A stretch of DNA of 64,000 nt. Origin: an uncultured Christensenella sp. (GTDB taxonomy: Bacteria > Bacillota > Clostridia > Christensenellales > Pumilibacteraceae). Each line of letters starts with the position of its first letter. The first letter of the stretch is position 1. The translations under genes were made by a program, and so were the position numbers. The notes below the pieces were generated by a model, which saw only the letters and a program-made list of their open reading frames with translations, was not told the DNA's origin and ran no database searches. This document shows, in pieces, positions 34,572-43,479 of this stretch. The DNA is taken from assembly GCA_910579205.1 (NCBI GenBank), contig CAJTTD010000009.1:31388-95387 (forward strand), written 5' to 3'.

Positions 34572-34605
34572 GCAGCCCGATATTTTTCGGACTGCGTTCA
34601 ATGTA
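34572..34605 (-). terminator. Hairpin after the small basic protein gene
   Basis: GCAGTCCGA/TCGGGCTGC stem around an A-rich loop on the minus strand, followed by GTTTCATATT. The T-run is weak, so termination is plausible rather than certain. Confidence 0.5.
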
Positions 34606-34616
34606 GAAAAACTCAA

Positions 34617-34778
34617 TTATTTCGTTGAGCCGCTTTTCTTGCTCGAGCATGCGCGGGTCGCTTTGCCCGTGGTCTTGGCAGAACCGCTGTTCTGCGCGGA
34701 CTTGCTTTCTACGCTCTTAACGTTGGAAGTGCGTGCGCACTTTTTCGTCGAGCTGTTGCTCTTCGTGGTGTTAGCCAT
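34617..34778 (-). CDS. Small Lys/Ser/Thr-rich basic protein (53 aa)
   Basis: Direct translation gives a 53-residue protein starting MANTTKSNSSTKKCARTSNV and ending SSKKSGSTK, with 13 basic residues and only one acidic one. A very strong ribosome-binding site (TAGGAGGGAACGGAA) precedes the ATG and a hairpin follows the stop, which supports a real gene. The composition suggests an unstructured nucleic-acid-binding or toxin-neutralising peptide; no family is recognised. Confidence 0.6.
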   Translation of the reverse strand: MANTTKSNSSTKKCARTSNVKSVESKSAQNSGSAKTTGKATRACSSKKSGSTK

Positions 34779-34961
34779 TTCCGTTCCCTCCTATATTATT
34801 TGTCGCAATTTTAGTTTGCCGCGTACCGCGCGATTTATGCATCTGGCGTGTACAATTATTTTGCATATTTTTGCCGTCTTAAATAGCCCTTCTTGGCGAC
34901 GATCGAAATAAAGCAATACAGAGCATTTTTAGATATAGCACGCGCGCTTGCGCCAAAAACG

Positions 34962-35416
34962 CGATCGATAAAAATGTCGTAAAATCTCGATTTACTAAAC
35001 CGACGGTTTAGTGCTACGGTAGGGTATCCGAAAAAATTATATATTCGCGAATTTTTTGTCTCGTCAAAGGCGTTATTTTTAGATATAACATATATCATAC
35101 TGACCGACTGCAAAAAAAATTGCCTTTCGTTGTAATTAATAGCATACTGCGAATAATTTTTTACCGCAATGATCAGCCATAGCCGAATGTATTTTTTGTA
35201 CGTTTTGTCCGTCGTTGCTAAAATTCGATTGTTGCGATATAAAACATTTTTGCATCGCGTACAGCTGCGGCGGCATGTACAGCGCACATTCGTCGGGAGC
35301 TTAAACGACAGACGCGAAAAAACGTTGGGCGCACGCGTCGCGCCCAAAAACGCATTTCGAGAAAAATTTAAGAAATCTTGATTTACTAAACCGTGAGTTT
35401 ACCGTTACGGTAGGGT
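34962..35416. repeat. Pair of about 60-90-bp direct repeats with palindromic core
   Basis: Segments ending near 35028 and 35411 share CGCGCCCAAAAACGC-like starts and the end GATTTACTAAACCG...TTACGGTAGGGTAT. In the first copy the core CTAAACCGACGGTTTAG is a near-perfect palindrome; a related core is present at 47884-47900. The unit length is about 90 bp and the copies are about 390 bp apart. I see no convincing gene between them. Confidence 0.6.
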
Positions 35417-35974
35417 ATATCAAATCTTTCTTTTAAAAGGTAAAATTTCGTCTCATCGCAGAATTTTTACGCTCAAATTGCGCTATGATCGCACGCTTAT
35501 CGATATTAGCAAGACGAGCTGCGGTGGCAGAAACTATCACGTTTACGACTATTTGCCAAGAACATACTGTCGACGTCAACGCTCACAAATAAGCAAACGA
35601 AAAGAGACAGCGCATTGGAAACTCATATAAGCGGAGAAACGGCAAGACCGTTTATAGGATAGAAGCCTTGATCGGACAAGGAGCAGTTGTTTCGCGCAAA
35701 TACTGTACGACCGCGCCGAAATGATTATTTAATGCCGCTGTATGCCTTGCGCGCCTTAATAGAGCCTTTATAAAAGCATTGCATAACGACAAACCGTCCG
35801 CAATTAAAGCAAGTTCAAACGGCATTATTGTTATACTATAGTAATTATTATGCCAGCAGCAGCGCGCCGAACGCCACTCCGATAAGCGCATATATCAATG
35901 ATAGCACAGTAAAATAGAGCTACACATATCATCGCTGCAAAATTGCCTATATCTTTTTGACTTAATATACCGGC
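35417..35974. other. Gene-poor gap upstream of the PLD gene end
   Basis: No coding region with a plausible start, ribosome-binding site and family resemblance was found. The sequence looks like decayed intergenic DNA between the IS200 relic region and the phospholipase D-like gene. Confidence 0.4.
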
Positions 35975-37417
35975 TTAAATCAGATTTATCGCTGCGTCGA
36001 GAATGCCGTAAAACTTATATTTTATCCGCTTGCTTAGCGGCACAACGCCAGCCGAAACCGTATCCGACGGCAAATATTCGTTGTTCGAGCCTACCTCGAG
36101 ACTGTTTGACAAAAAGTCTTTTTCGATAAATGCGTTCAGTTGCGCATTGAATTCGACGGAATCTACAACGATCGCTATCTCTGTGTCTATATGGATACTG
36201 CGTTCGTCGAGGTTAAAAGAGCCGACTACGCTGTATCGATCGTCAAAAGAATACAGCTTGGCGTGTAATTGGTCTCGCGCTTGATATTCCCAAAGCGATA
36301 TTTCTTCGCACACGTAATCGCGGCGCGAATTGCTGTACACGGCATACGCCACATTTCTGCTGTTATACAGCGAATTTGTTATCAATGTAAAGCTCTCGTT
36401 ATTGCGCGCGACACGCTTTAGATCGGCTATTTTTTTGTCCGTCAATAGAGTATACGGCGTAATAAACGTCGTTTTTTGAGAGCTTTCGGCAAGATCCATA
36501 ATAGCTCGGTATATGTTAGGCGACTTTTTTCCGTCGCTTATTTCGTTATGCAAAAACGTTATCTTGTCGGCAGCGACGCCTTGCGTTTCGTAATCAACGT
36601 CGATATCGAAGTCCAAATTGCCGTAATACTCTTCATATCGCTCCAAATACCACGCTTTCGCCGCAGTATCGCAGCGTTTGGAACGTTTGCGCTTAGTCAA
36701 ACCGCTCGATCTCATGTCCTCAAAATACGCGAGCGCCGCGCCAACGCTCTTGTCCGCGCCGCTGTTTGTTACCATGACTTCCACGTCGCGGTTGGCAATA
36801 TACGCGCCCATGCCCATATTTACGCCGCCCACGATCATCTTGCTGCCGTCGGCTACCGTCAATTTGTCGTGGCACAGCACGTTGAGACCGACGGGACGGA
36901 ATATGTTTACCTCGTTAAACAAATACAATTCAATATTATTATGATATTGTAACATGTCTTGTATATCGTCGAGCGGACTTTCGAGCTTGCCCATTTTGCC
37001 GTCCATAATTATGCGGACGCGCACACCGCGATCGGCAGCTTTTAGAATAGCCGAATAGAAATACATTGACCCTACATCGGCATAGCTGTCGAACATTATC
37101 ATGTCTATGGATCGTTGCGCGTCTTCCACAAATTTGAGCCGACGGTAAAAGGAATATTCCGAAGTGGGCAAAAGCAAAACTCGTTCTTTAAGATTCTGCG
37201 GCATATCCATGTCTGTCGCCGACGCACTGAAATTTTCGCGCGAGTAAAGCTTGCGCTGTTCGGCACTCACATCTTTATACTGCATGTACGGAGTAACGGC
37301 GCACAGTACATACCAAATGATCGCGGCAAACAAAAAGCAGACCGCTGTCGATATAATGTATCCGACCCGTATCCTATAATCATATAAAGCCGTAACTTTT
37401 TTACTTTTTATTTCCAT
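35975..37417 (-). CDS. Phospholipase D / cardiolipin synthase-like membrane protein
   Basis: 480-residue enzyme with one N-terminal membrane segment (about 18-42) and two HKD motifs: HDKLTVADGSKMIVGGVN (His183, Lys185, Asp190) and HAKLYSFDDRYSVVGSFN (His385, Lys387, Asp392). Two HKD motifs in one chain fit cardiolipin synthase ClsA-like or other PLD-family phosphatidyltransferases. The start at 37417 has GGCGGGAT upstream; the longer frame to 37504 includes the promoter. No neighbour helps decide between cardiolipin synthesis and another phosphodiester reaction. Confidence 0.85.
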   Translation of the reverse strand: MEIKSKKVTALYDYRIRVGYIISTAVCFLFAAIIWYVLCAVTPYMQYKDVSAEQRKLYSRENFSASATDMDMPQNLKERVLLLPTSEYSFYRRLKFVEDAQRSIDMIMFDSYADVGSMYFYSAILKAADRGVRVRIIMDGKMGKLESPLDDIQDMLQYHNNIELYLFNEVNIFRPVGLNVLCHDKLTVADGSKMIVGGVNMGMGAYIANRDVEVMVTNSGADKSVGAALAYFEDMRSSGLTKRKRSKRCDTAAKAWYLERYEEYYGNLDFDIDVDYETQGVAADKITFLHNEISDGKKSPNIYRAIMDLAESSQKTTFITPYTLLTDKKIADLKRVARNNESFTLITNSLYNSRNVAYAVYSNSRRDYVCEEISLWEYQARDQLHAKLYSFDDRYSVVGSFNLDERSIHIDTEIAIVVDSVEFNAQLNAFIEKDFLSNSLEVGSNNEYLPSDTVSAGVVPLSKRIKYKFYGILDAAINLI

Positions 37418-37494
37418 TCGATCCCGCCGTTGACCGTATCGGTTATCAAGAAGTCGCAAAGCAGCAACGATCTCGAGACATTTAGGCTTAACGT

Positions 37495-37523
37495 ATTGTA
37501 ACACTTAAAAATAAATAAAGCAA
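37495..37523 (-). promoter_or_regulatory. Candidate promoter of the PLD-like gene
   Basis: TTGCTT and TACAAT with a 17-bp spacer on the minus strand, about 80 bases before the start at 37417. Confidence 0.5.
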
Positions 37524-37617
37524 GCTCTGCGCAACGCTTTACGTTATAGTTTCCGTTAGGGGCTGTTTTGTTTAATTTTTCGATCTTATGACAATAATCA
37601 AAACACGGAGGTATTAT

Positions 37618-38874
37618 ATGAATCCATTTAATGAAAAAGCGTACAAAATAGAAAAGTGCCTAAACGATTGGAAAAAGATCTATCCGACCGCTTACAATAA
37701 GCACGACGCCGACGCTTACACCAAAGTTCGCACTATCTTGCTAAACGGTGCGGAGTTCGAAGAGAACTGGTTTATGCACCAGCTGTGCAGACACACCACC
37801 GACAACAATTTGCGTCGGGACGTAGCTTATTTGCGCCGCCTTGAACAGCAACAGCAAAAACGCATATCGTATTTTAAACCTAAAGACGAAACGGTATTGG
37901 AAACCACAATTTCGTACGAACAGCTCGCTGTAGATCTCACCGCCATTCTCGCACAAACGGAAAAAAACAAATACGTTAAAGCTGCGCTCGACTTTGCTCT
38001 GCTCGAAGACTTCGATCATCTGTATAGATTCAGCGATCTTTTGGAAATGGAACAGGGGATATCGGGCGAAAAACTCGTAGGCAGTTATACGGAAATAATG
38101 CCCGGTCGCCCGACGATAGCCGAGCACAGACATCCGTTTGACGATGTTCGCCGTCCCGTTGCGCCCAACGCGCCTCTTTCGACAAAACTCAACACAATGA
38201 TAATTACTGCGGCAGAGCAGCAAACAATGAACTTTTATATGAATCTCGGCACGTTTTATCCTTCGTCCGATCTCGGCAGAAAACTTTTCCTCGAAATCGG
38301 CATGATAGAAGAACAACACGTTACGCAGTACGAGTCGCTCATGGACGCGTCCGCGACTTGGCTCGAGTGCTTGCTCATGCACGAATACTGCGAGTGCTAT
38401 CTGTATTACTCCGCAATGAACGAAGAATCGGACGAAAACGCCAAAAAGATATGGACGCTCCACTTCGAGCAAGAGTTGGCGCATTTACACTACGCCGCGG
38501 AATTACTGCAAAAATACGAGCGCAAAGATTGGGCGCAAGTCATCCCCAATGCGGAGTTCCCGCACTTGCTTTCGTTCAACGATAACTGTGAAAAGAATAA
38601 ACACTATGTTCGCAATATATTAAAGAACACCGTAAACAACACTGCTGTGCTTGAAGAATATACCGACCTCAACAATATTCCCGACGATTACGAATATTTC
38701 AAGTACAATAATATAGTAAATAAAACGCCGTCGGCAGTTGCAAGCCACAAGATAATAGACAGCTATATCAACGAATTCGGCGAAGACTACAGATTTACCG
38801 TCGCCGAACACCCCGTTAAGGATCTGCGCAACAGAAAAGAAGACAATATAGACGTTGGCAGACGGAAAGACTAA
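37618..38874 (+). CDS. Ferritin-like (four-helix, diiron-type) protein
   Basis: 418-residue cytosolic protein. Several segments look like ferritin-like helices with Glu and His metal ligands: FALLEDFDHLYRFSDLLEME (about 130-150), EIGMIEEQHVTQYESLMD (about 225-242), LLMHEYCECYLYYSAMNEE and LHFEQELAHLHYAAELLQ (about 285-302). The start at 37618 has ACGGAGG upstream. The substrate is unknown. It stands alone; its stop codon is one base from the first parS site. Confidence 0.75.
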   Translation: MNPFNEKAYKIEKCLNDWKKIYPTAYNKHDADAYTKVRTILLNGAEFEENWFMHQLCRHTTDNNLRRDVAYLRRLEQQQQKRISYFKPKDETVLETTISYEQLAVDLTAILAQTEKNKYVKAALDFALLEDFDHLYRFSDLLEMEQGISGEKLVGSYTEIMPGRPTIAEHRHPFDDVRRPVAPNAPLSTKLNTMIITAAEQQTMNFYMNLGTFYPSSDLGRKLFLEIGMIEEQHVTQYESLMDASATWLECLLMHEYCECYLYYSAMNEESDENAKKIWTLHFEQELAHLHYAAELLQKYERKDWAQVIPNAEFPHLLSFNDNCEKNKHYVRNILKNTVNNTAVLEEYTDLNNIPDDYEYFKYNNIVNKTPSAVASHKIIDSYINEFGEDYRFTVAEHPVKDLRNRKEDNIDVGRRKD

Positions 38875-38875
38875 A

Positions 38876-38891
38876 TGTTCCACGTGAAACA
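38876..38891. promoter_or_regulatory. parS: parS site 1
   Basis: The 16-mer TGTTCCACGTGAAACA matches the Firmicute parS consensus TGTTNCACGTGAAACA exactly. It begins right after the stop codon of the ferritin-like gene and is bound by ParB to nucleate the chromosome-segregation complex. Confidence 0.95.
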
Positions 38892-38916
38892 AGAATGTTA
38901 CTTTACGCTTAACAAA

Positions 38917-38932
38917 TGTTCCACGTGAAACA
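38917..38932. promoter_or_regulatory. parS: parS site 2
   Basis: Identical 16-mer to site 1, 41 bp further on. Confidence 0.95.
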
Positions 38933-38986
38933 AAATACAAATATAAAGCGTTCTCGAACCAATAAAACTTATCCTTACGCTGAAAA

Positions 38987-39002
38987 TGTTCCACGTGAAA
39001 CA
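38987..39002. promoter_or_regulatory. parS: parS site 3
   Basis: Identical 16-mer to sites 1 and 2, 70 bp after site 2 and directly next to the terminator of parB. Confidence 0.95.
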
Positions 39003-39004
39003 AA

Positions 39005-39031
39005 AGGCTCGCTTATTTGCGAGCCTTTTTG
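39005..39031. terminator. Bidirectional terminator after parB
   Basis: Perfect 8-bp stem AGGCTCGC/GCGAGCCT with a six-base loop, flanked by A-rich and T-rich tracts on both sides. It would terminate parB (minus) and could also stop plus-strand transcription arriving through the parS region. Confidence 0.8.
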
Positions 39032-39913
39032 CTATTCTTTATAGTTGTCTTCGAGATAAGTGAGCATCTTTTCCAGCCTTTGCAGGTCGTCATGCGTGTA
39101 GTAATCGATAAATATGCGACCTTTGTTATCGTTGCCCAAGAGCGTTACCTTCGTTGCAAGCGTGCGTTGCATGCGGTTTACCATATCCTTAAGTTCAAGG
39201 CTGGGCGGTATGGGTTGCACTTGCTTTTTGGGGTTTATTGCGCTTTTTACGAGCTTTTCAAAGTCTCTAACGTTCATCTTGTCGTCGCAACCCTTTTCCG
39301 CAAGCTCTAATTGCTTGTCGGGGTCGGACACTACTACAAGGCAGCGCGCGTGTCCCGCGCTCAGTCTCTTATCCGATATAAGCCGTTGTACGGGCGCGCT
39401 CAACGTTATCAAGCGTAAAAAGTTGGCGACCGTAGGACGGGCTTTGCCTATGCGCTCGGATACTTCTTCTTGAGTATATCCGTAATCGTCCATTAGCTTT
39501 TTTATCGCCAAAGCTATTTCGATAGGGTTAAGATCTTCGCGCTGTATGTTTTCTATGAGCGACAACTCGTCTATCTGCGCTGCGGTGCATTCGCGGATAC
39601 AAACGGGTACGGACAAAAGCCCTGCCGCCGTTGCCGCGCGATAACGTCTTTCACCCGCGATTATCATATATCTGCCGTCGGATTTGGGCGTAACGACAAG
39701 CGGTGTAATAACTCCGTGCGTCTTTATGCTTTCCACAAGAGCAGCCAATGCGCTGTCGTCGAACTCCTTACGCGGCTGATCTATATTGGGATCTATATTG
39801 GCAAGCAACATTTCGTTTACCGATTCGGTAGAACCTATCATCGATTCTTCCTCGATGTCGCTCAGTAGCGCACCGAGACCTCTTCCCAAACCGCCTTTTC
39901 TTATAGGGGACAT
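39032..39913 (-). CDS. parB: Chromosome-partitioning protein ParB
   Basis: 293-residue CTPase clamp that loads at parS. It begins MSPIRKGGLGRGLGALLSDI, has the ParB N-domain with ALVESIKTHGVITPLVV and the nucleotide-binding GERRYRAATAAGL, the box ENIQREDLNPIEIALAIKKL, and a helix-turn-helix TQEEVSERIGKARPTVANFL. The start at 39913 was chosen on homology and the CGGAG box; a longer frame is not supported. Three parS sites flank the 3' end. parA is usually directly upstream but is absent here. Confidence 0.97.
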   Translation of the reverse strand: MSPIRKGGLGRGLGALLSDIEEESMIGSTESVNEMLLANIDPNIDQPRKEFDDSALAALVESIKTHGVITPLVVTPKSDGRYMIIAGERRYRAATAAGLLSVPVCIRECTAAQIDELSLIENIQREDLNPIEIALAIKKLMDDYGYTQEEVSERIGKARPTVANFLRLITLSAPVQRLISDKRLSAGHARCLVVVSDPDKQLELAEKGCDDKMNVRDFEKLVKSAINPKKQVQPIPPSLELKDMVNRMQRTLATKVTLLGNDNKGRIFIDYYTHDDLQRLEKMLTYLEDNYKE

Positions 39914-39934
39914 AGCATACTCCGTTTTTTTAAT

Positions 39935-39964
39935 ATTATAGACAGCGCGACCGCCGTTTGTCAA
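39935..39964 (-). promoter_or_regulatory. parB promoter
   Basis: Perfect TTGACA and TATAAT hexamers on the minus strand with an 18-bp spacer, about 25 bases before the parB start. Confidence 0.8.
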
Positions 39965-40112
39965 GCAAATCGCTATGCGCACTATAATATATGCTGCATG
40001 CCGCTGTTTGTACAAAACAATTATCATAATATAGATATACGGAATTTAGTCGATAAACCGCAATATACGCACACAATAATTTTTCCCGCTGCGGCGCAAG
40101 CGCCGACAATGC

Positions 40113-40141
40113 TTGACAAACAAAGCAAAAAGATATATAAT
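40113..40141 (+). promoter_or_regulatory. Consensus promoter inside the apparent 5' end of the hydrolase-like gene
   Basis: TTGACA (40113-40118), 17-bp spacer, TATAAT (40136-40141): both hexamers perfect. It overlaps the upstream end of the reading frame, which excludes TTG 40113 and ATG 40140 as natural starts on this transcript. Confidence 0.85.
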
Positions 40142-40172
40142 GCCTATAAAATTCTTAGTCGGGGATATTCGC

Positions 40173-41747
40173 TTGGATATAACAAGTCCTCACAGCTTGT
40201 GGAAAGATTACGACGTTTCGGCATTACCGCTCAATGTTTCCGCATTGTCAAATAAGACCGAAAACGGAAAATGCGTCAAAGAATACTATTTTGACGGTTT
40301 TGCTACTGTTGACGGAAAAGTTAGAGCTTATATGAGCATTGCGGAAAACCCGTCTGCAAAAGGTATAGTGTTGTTTTTGGGCGGCAATAACGACATGAAC
40401 GAGCAAGACGTCAACACATTGTACGATCTCGGCTATACCGTTGCTTCGCTCGACTATTTGGGAATAAACGATGAATTGCCGCACTACACTCTTTATCCCA
40501 AGTCTTTGGACGGCTGTAATTGCCGCGGCGCAAGCAACTTTTCCGCGCCCGAAGATGCGCTTAGTAGTAATTGGTTTGTCTGGACGTGCATAGGAAGAAA
40601 AGCGATCGCCATGATAAAAGACCTTTACCCGCAAAGCAATATATTTGCTGTAGGAAAAGGGTTAGGCGGTAATACCGTATATAAACTCGGGTGTTTCGAC
40701 GACGGTCTTTGCGGCTGCGCAACTTTGCTAAATATTTTGCCCGAGGTAAGCGGAACGGGCAATAAGATTATAAATTACCGCGCCGCGCTCGACAATTCGG
40801 CATATGCAAAAATAAGCAAGATACCGCTTTTTATATCAGTCGCATCAAACGACGAAGACGGTTCGTTTGACGAAATGGCGGAGCTTGCGCAGTCAACGGA
40901 CTCGCTTAAATGCTTCAGGATAATAGAACGCGGGTTTTCGGGTAGTATAGATTGCGTATACGACCAGATAGACAGATTCTTTTGCGATTGCTCGGCGGGC
41001 AAAACAAACTATCCAAAACCCACTATCACAGCCGTTAACTCGGAAAACAACCTTTATTTAAATACGGTAATACATTCCGACGATGCGGAAGAAAATTACA
41101 AGATATCGCTTTACGTATCGTTTTGTATAGAAAATCCCAAGTATCGCAACTGGATGGGAAACATTCCCGCGATAAAACTGGGTAACAACGAATACATGTC
41201 GCGAATAAACGTCGTAAACAGCGAACTGCCCATTCATGCTTTTATCAATATCACCGACTCGCAAGACAACGTTGTTTCTTCGCCGCTTTTAACTATAATT
41301 CCCAAAACCTTAAAAATTACATCGCATCCCGGTGTATACCACCGCCGCATTTACGACAGCGGAATGGGAAAAGACGTATGGTCGTCTCCAAAAGGTGGAA
41401 GCATCGAAATAAAAAGCGGACCTTTCGGTATAGACGGCGTGTGGAGCAGCAAGCATTCGTTGGTAACATTCAAACCGAACGATCTGCTTTTTAAAACAGA
41501 TCCCGAAACTCTTTTACAGATAATAGCTTTCGGCAAACCGCAAACTATCAATATCAAAGTTGCCGACGAAGTTACGGAATATAATTGCCAAGTAAACATA
41601 ACAAACAGCGAAGAATGGCACAAATTCACTTTGAACCATTTAGACTTTAAAAGCTCCAACGGTCCGCTGACGGATTGGTTCAAGGTCGTTATGCTCGAAC
41701 TGCATTCCGACGATGACTTCATAGTAAGTTCTGTTCTTTGGGTGTGA
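40173..41747 (+). CDS. Alpha/beta-hydrolase-like protein lacking the nucleophile
   Basis: About 524 residues. The fold is suggested by SAKGIVLFLGGNNDMNEQDV, the strand VASLDYLGIND, and a nucleophile-elbow equivalent FAVGKGLGGNTVYKLG at about 158-172, in the style of acyl-CoA thioesterase/BAAT or acetyl-xylan-esterase-like hydrolases. The Gly-x-Ser-x-Gly serine is replaced by glycine (GKGLGG), so it is probably not a classical hydrolase. The C-terminal 250 residues may form a beta-sandwich domain. Start at TTG 40173 is inferred from GGGGA upstream and from the promoter. Confidence 0.6.
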   Translation: MDITSPHSLWKDYDVSALPLNVSALSNKTENGKCVKEYYFDGFATVDGKVRAYMSIAENPSAKGIVLFLGGNNDMNEQDVNTLYDLGYTVASLDYLGINDELPHYTLYPKSLDGCNCRGASNFSAPEDALSSNWFVWTCIGRKAIAMIKDLYPQSNIFAVGKGLGGNTVYKLGCFDDGLCGCATLLNILPEVSGTGNKIINYRAALDNSAYAKISKIPLFISVASNDEDGSFDEMAELAQSTDSLKCFRIIERGFSGSIDCVYDQIDRFFCDCSAGKTNYPKPTITAVNSENNLYLNTVIHSDDAEENYKISLYVSFCIENPKYRNWMGNIPAIKLGNNEYMSRINVVNSELPIHAFINITDSQDNVVSSPLLTIIPKTLKITSHPGVYHRRIYDSGMGKDVWSSPKGGSIEIKSGPFGIDGVWSSKHSLVTFKPNDLLFKTDPETLLQIIAFGKPQTINIKVADEVTEYNCQVNITNSEEWHKFTLNHLDFKSSNGPLTDWFKVVMLELHSDDDFIVSSVLWV

Positions 41748-41871
41748 GCGCAGCAATATATATATAACCGTGTTCCAGCGCAATTTATAAACTTAGAGCA
41801 CTGCGGCTATCAACAGCCTATCTACAAACGGGTGATATCCGATATCGCGTAGATTTCCCAAAAGGTGTATC

Positions 41872-42588
41872 ATGAACGAGATCAACAGCGGCGAACTTCT
41901 TTTGTCCGAAAATAAAAGATCATATACTGTTATAATTTTATATATAGCTATTTTCTTTATGATCGGCATGCTGACGTTTCTGTTTTTTATCACTCTTACT
42001 CCTATTCGCGGCGAAAGCATGGAAAACACGGTATTCGGCGGGCAGTATTGTGTTGTTCAACGCAACGGATACAATATCGAACGCGGCGATATAGTTACAT
42101 TAAACACTTCCGAAAAAAACGAAAAGCCCAATATTATCATAAAACGCGTCATAGGTATGAGCGGTGATAATCTACTATTCATGTTGTCGCACGACCGAAA
42201 GACCGTCGATCTATATATATGCGGACCGAACGACAACAAGTTCACTTTGTGCGACGAACCTTATATAAAAGAGCGGATGACGATATCGTCCAATTACTAC
42301 AATGTTACGGTCATTCCCTATATGGACAACTTGGACACCGTAACCGTTACCGACGACGGCTTAAAATCGGACGAACTTACGGCGATGAAACTTCGCGTTA
42401 TAGAAAACGCAATGATAACCGTTCCGTCGCGGCATATATTTTTCCTCGGCGACAACCGAAACAATTCGCGGGATTCGCGGTACTACGGCGCGCTCAGTAT
42501 CAACACTACCATAGGCAAAGTCCTTTACATCCCGCAACCGAACAGCGCAATGGAAAAATTCTTCAAGCTAATATTTCTTAGCAAATAG
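41872..42588 (+). CDS. lepB: Signal peptidase I
   Basis: 238-residue membrane-anchored protease that removes Sec signal peptides. One N-terminal membrane segment lies at about 18-42; the catalytic serine is Ser49 in IRGESMENT, the general-base lysine Lys91 in NIIIKRVIGMSGD, and the C-terminal box is FFLGDNRNNSRDSRYYG. An insertion of about 60 residues separates the lysine box from the last box. It is followed 28 bases later by degV. Confidence 0.93.
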   Translation: MNEINSGELLLSENKRSYTVIILYIAIFFMIGMLTFLFFITLTPIRGESMENTVFGGQYCVVQRNGYNIERGDIVTLNTSEKNEKPNIIIKRVIGMSGDNLLFMLSHDRKTVDLYICGPNDNKFTLCDEPYIKERMTISSNYYNVTVIPYMDNLDTVTVTDDGLKSDELTAMKLRVIENAMITVPSRHIFFLGDNRNNSRDSRYYGALSINTTIGKVLYIPQPNSAMEKFFKLIFLSK

Positions 42589-42615
42589 AAAAAACAATTC
42601 AACGGGGAGACGATC

Positions 42616-43479
42616 ATGGCTCAAACAAAAGTTAAAATCACTACCGACAGCGCGTCCGATCTTAACGGACTTTTCGCTTCCGCCGACATAGAAAAATTTC
42701 CGTTATATGTAACTCTCGGCGACGAACATTATTTCGACGATGTAGACATCGATCCTACAATGATTTTCGACTACTACGAGAAAACTGGCAAATTGCCCAA
42801 AACCGCAGCGCGCTCTACCAACGATTTTTATGATTTCTTCAAATCGTTTACCGATCAAGGCTTTGAAGTAGTACATATTGCTATTTCTTCTCAAATATCG
42901 GGAACATACGAATACGCTATGGCCGCCGCAAAAGAACTGTCTAACGTTTATGTCGTTGACGGAAGGTCGCTTTCTTCTGGAACGGGACTGCTCGCGCTTG
43001 CTGCGGCAGATCTTCGCAACGAAGGTAAAGACGCAAAGACCATAGCGGAAACGCTCGAGCGGCGCAAGTCGTTCGTACAAGCGTCTTTCATGGTCAATAC
43101 GCTCGAATTTTTATACAAAGGCGGGCGTTGCAGTGGGTTATCGGCATTCTTCGGAAAAACGCTTTCCATAAAGCCCACGTTGCAACTTATAGACGGTAAA
43201 ATATCGGTCGACAGAAAATATTTGGGCAGATTCGATAAAAACATTCTCAAATACGTCGATTACACACTTCAAAAGTACGACACGCCCGATATGACCCGTG
43301 TATTTATTACGCACACACATGCCGACTCCGCAGTTGTAGCATCGGTGCGTGAACGGCTCGTAAACTTCGGATTCAAGGACGAGAACATCATCGAAACGAT
43401 CGCAGGCTCTACTATCACAAGCCATTGCGGCAAAAGCACTCTCGGCATTCTTTATATCAACGACGGCGAAAAAGCATGA
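42616..43479 (+). CDS. DegV-family fatty-acid-binding protein
   Basis: 287-residue cytosolic DegV (FakB-like) protein. The family start KITTDSASDLNGLF, the phosphate/carboxylate-binding SQISGTYEYAMAAAKEL, and the C-terminal THTHADSAVVASVRERL are present. DegV proteins bind long-chain fatty acids; FakB members present them to the FakA kinase, but no fakA is in the window, so the partner is unknown. ACGGGGAGACGATC precedes the ATG. The stop overlaps the rsmG start. Confidence 0.93.
   Translation: MAQTKVKITTDSASDLNGLFASADIEKFPLYVTLGDEHYFDDVDIDPTMIFDYYEKTGKLPKTAARSTNDFYDFFKSFTDQGFEVVHIAISSQISGTYEYAMAAAKELSNVYVVDGRSLSSGTGLLALAAADLRNEGKDAKTIAETLERRKSFVQASFMVNTLEFLYKGGRCSGLSAFFGKTLSIKPTLQLIDGKISVDRKYLGRFDKNILKYVDYTLQKYDTPDMTRVFITHTHADSAVVASVRERLVNFGFKDENIIETIAGSTITSHCGKSTLGILYINDGEKA

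Noticed and set aside
34856..35347. 163-residue minus-strand frame
   Set aside because: It runs through a copy of a non-coding direct repeat, has no convincing ribosome-binding site and shows no recognisable pattern.
40113..40172. Upstream extension of the hydrolase-like protein
   Set aside because: A perfect promoter occupies these bases, so they precede the transcript start.
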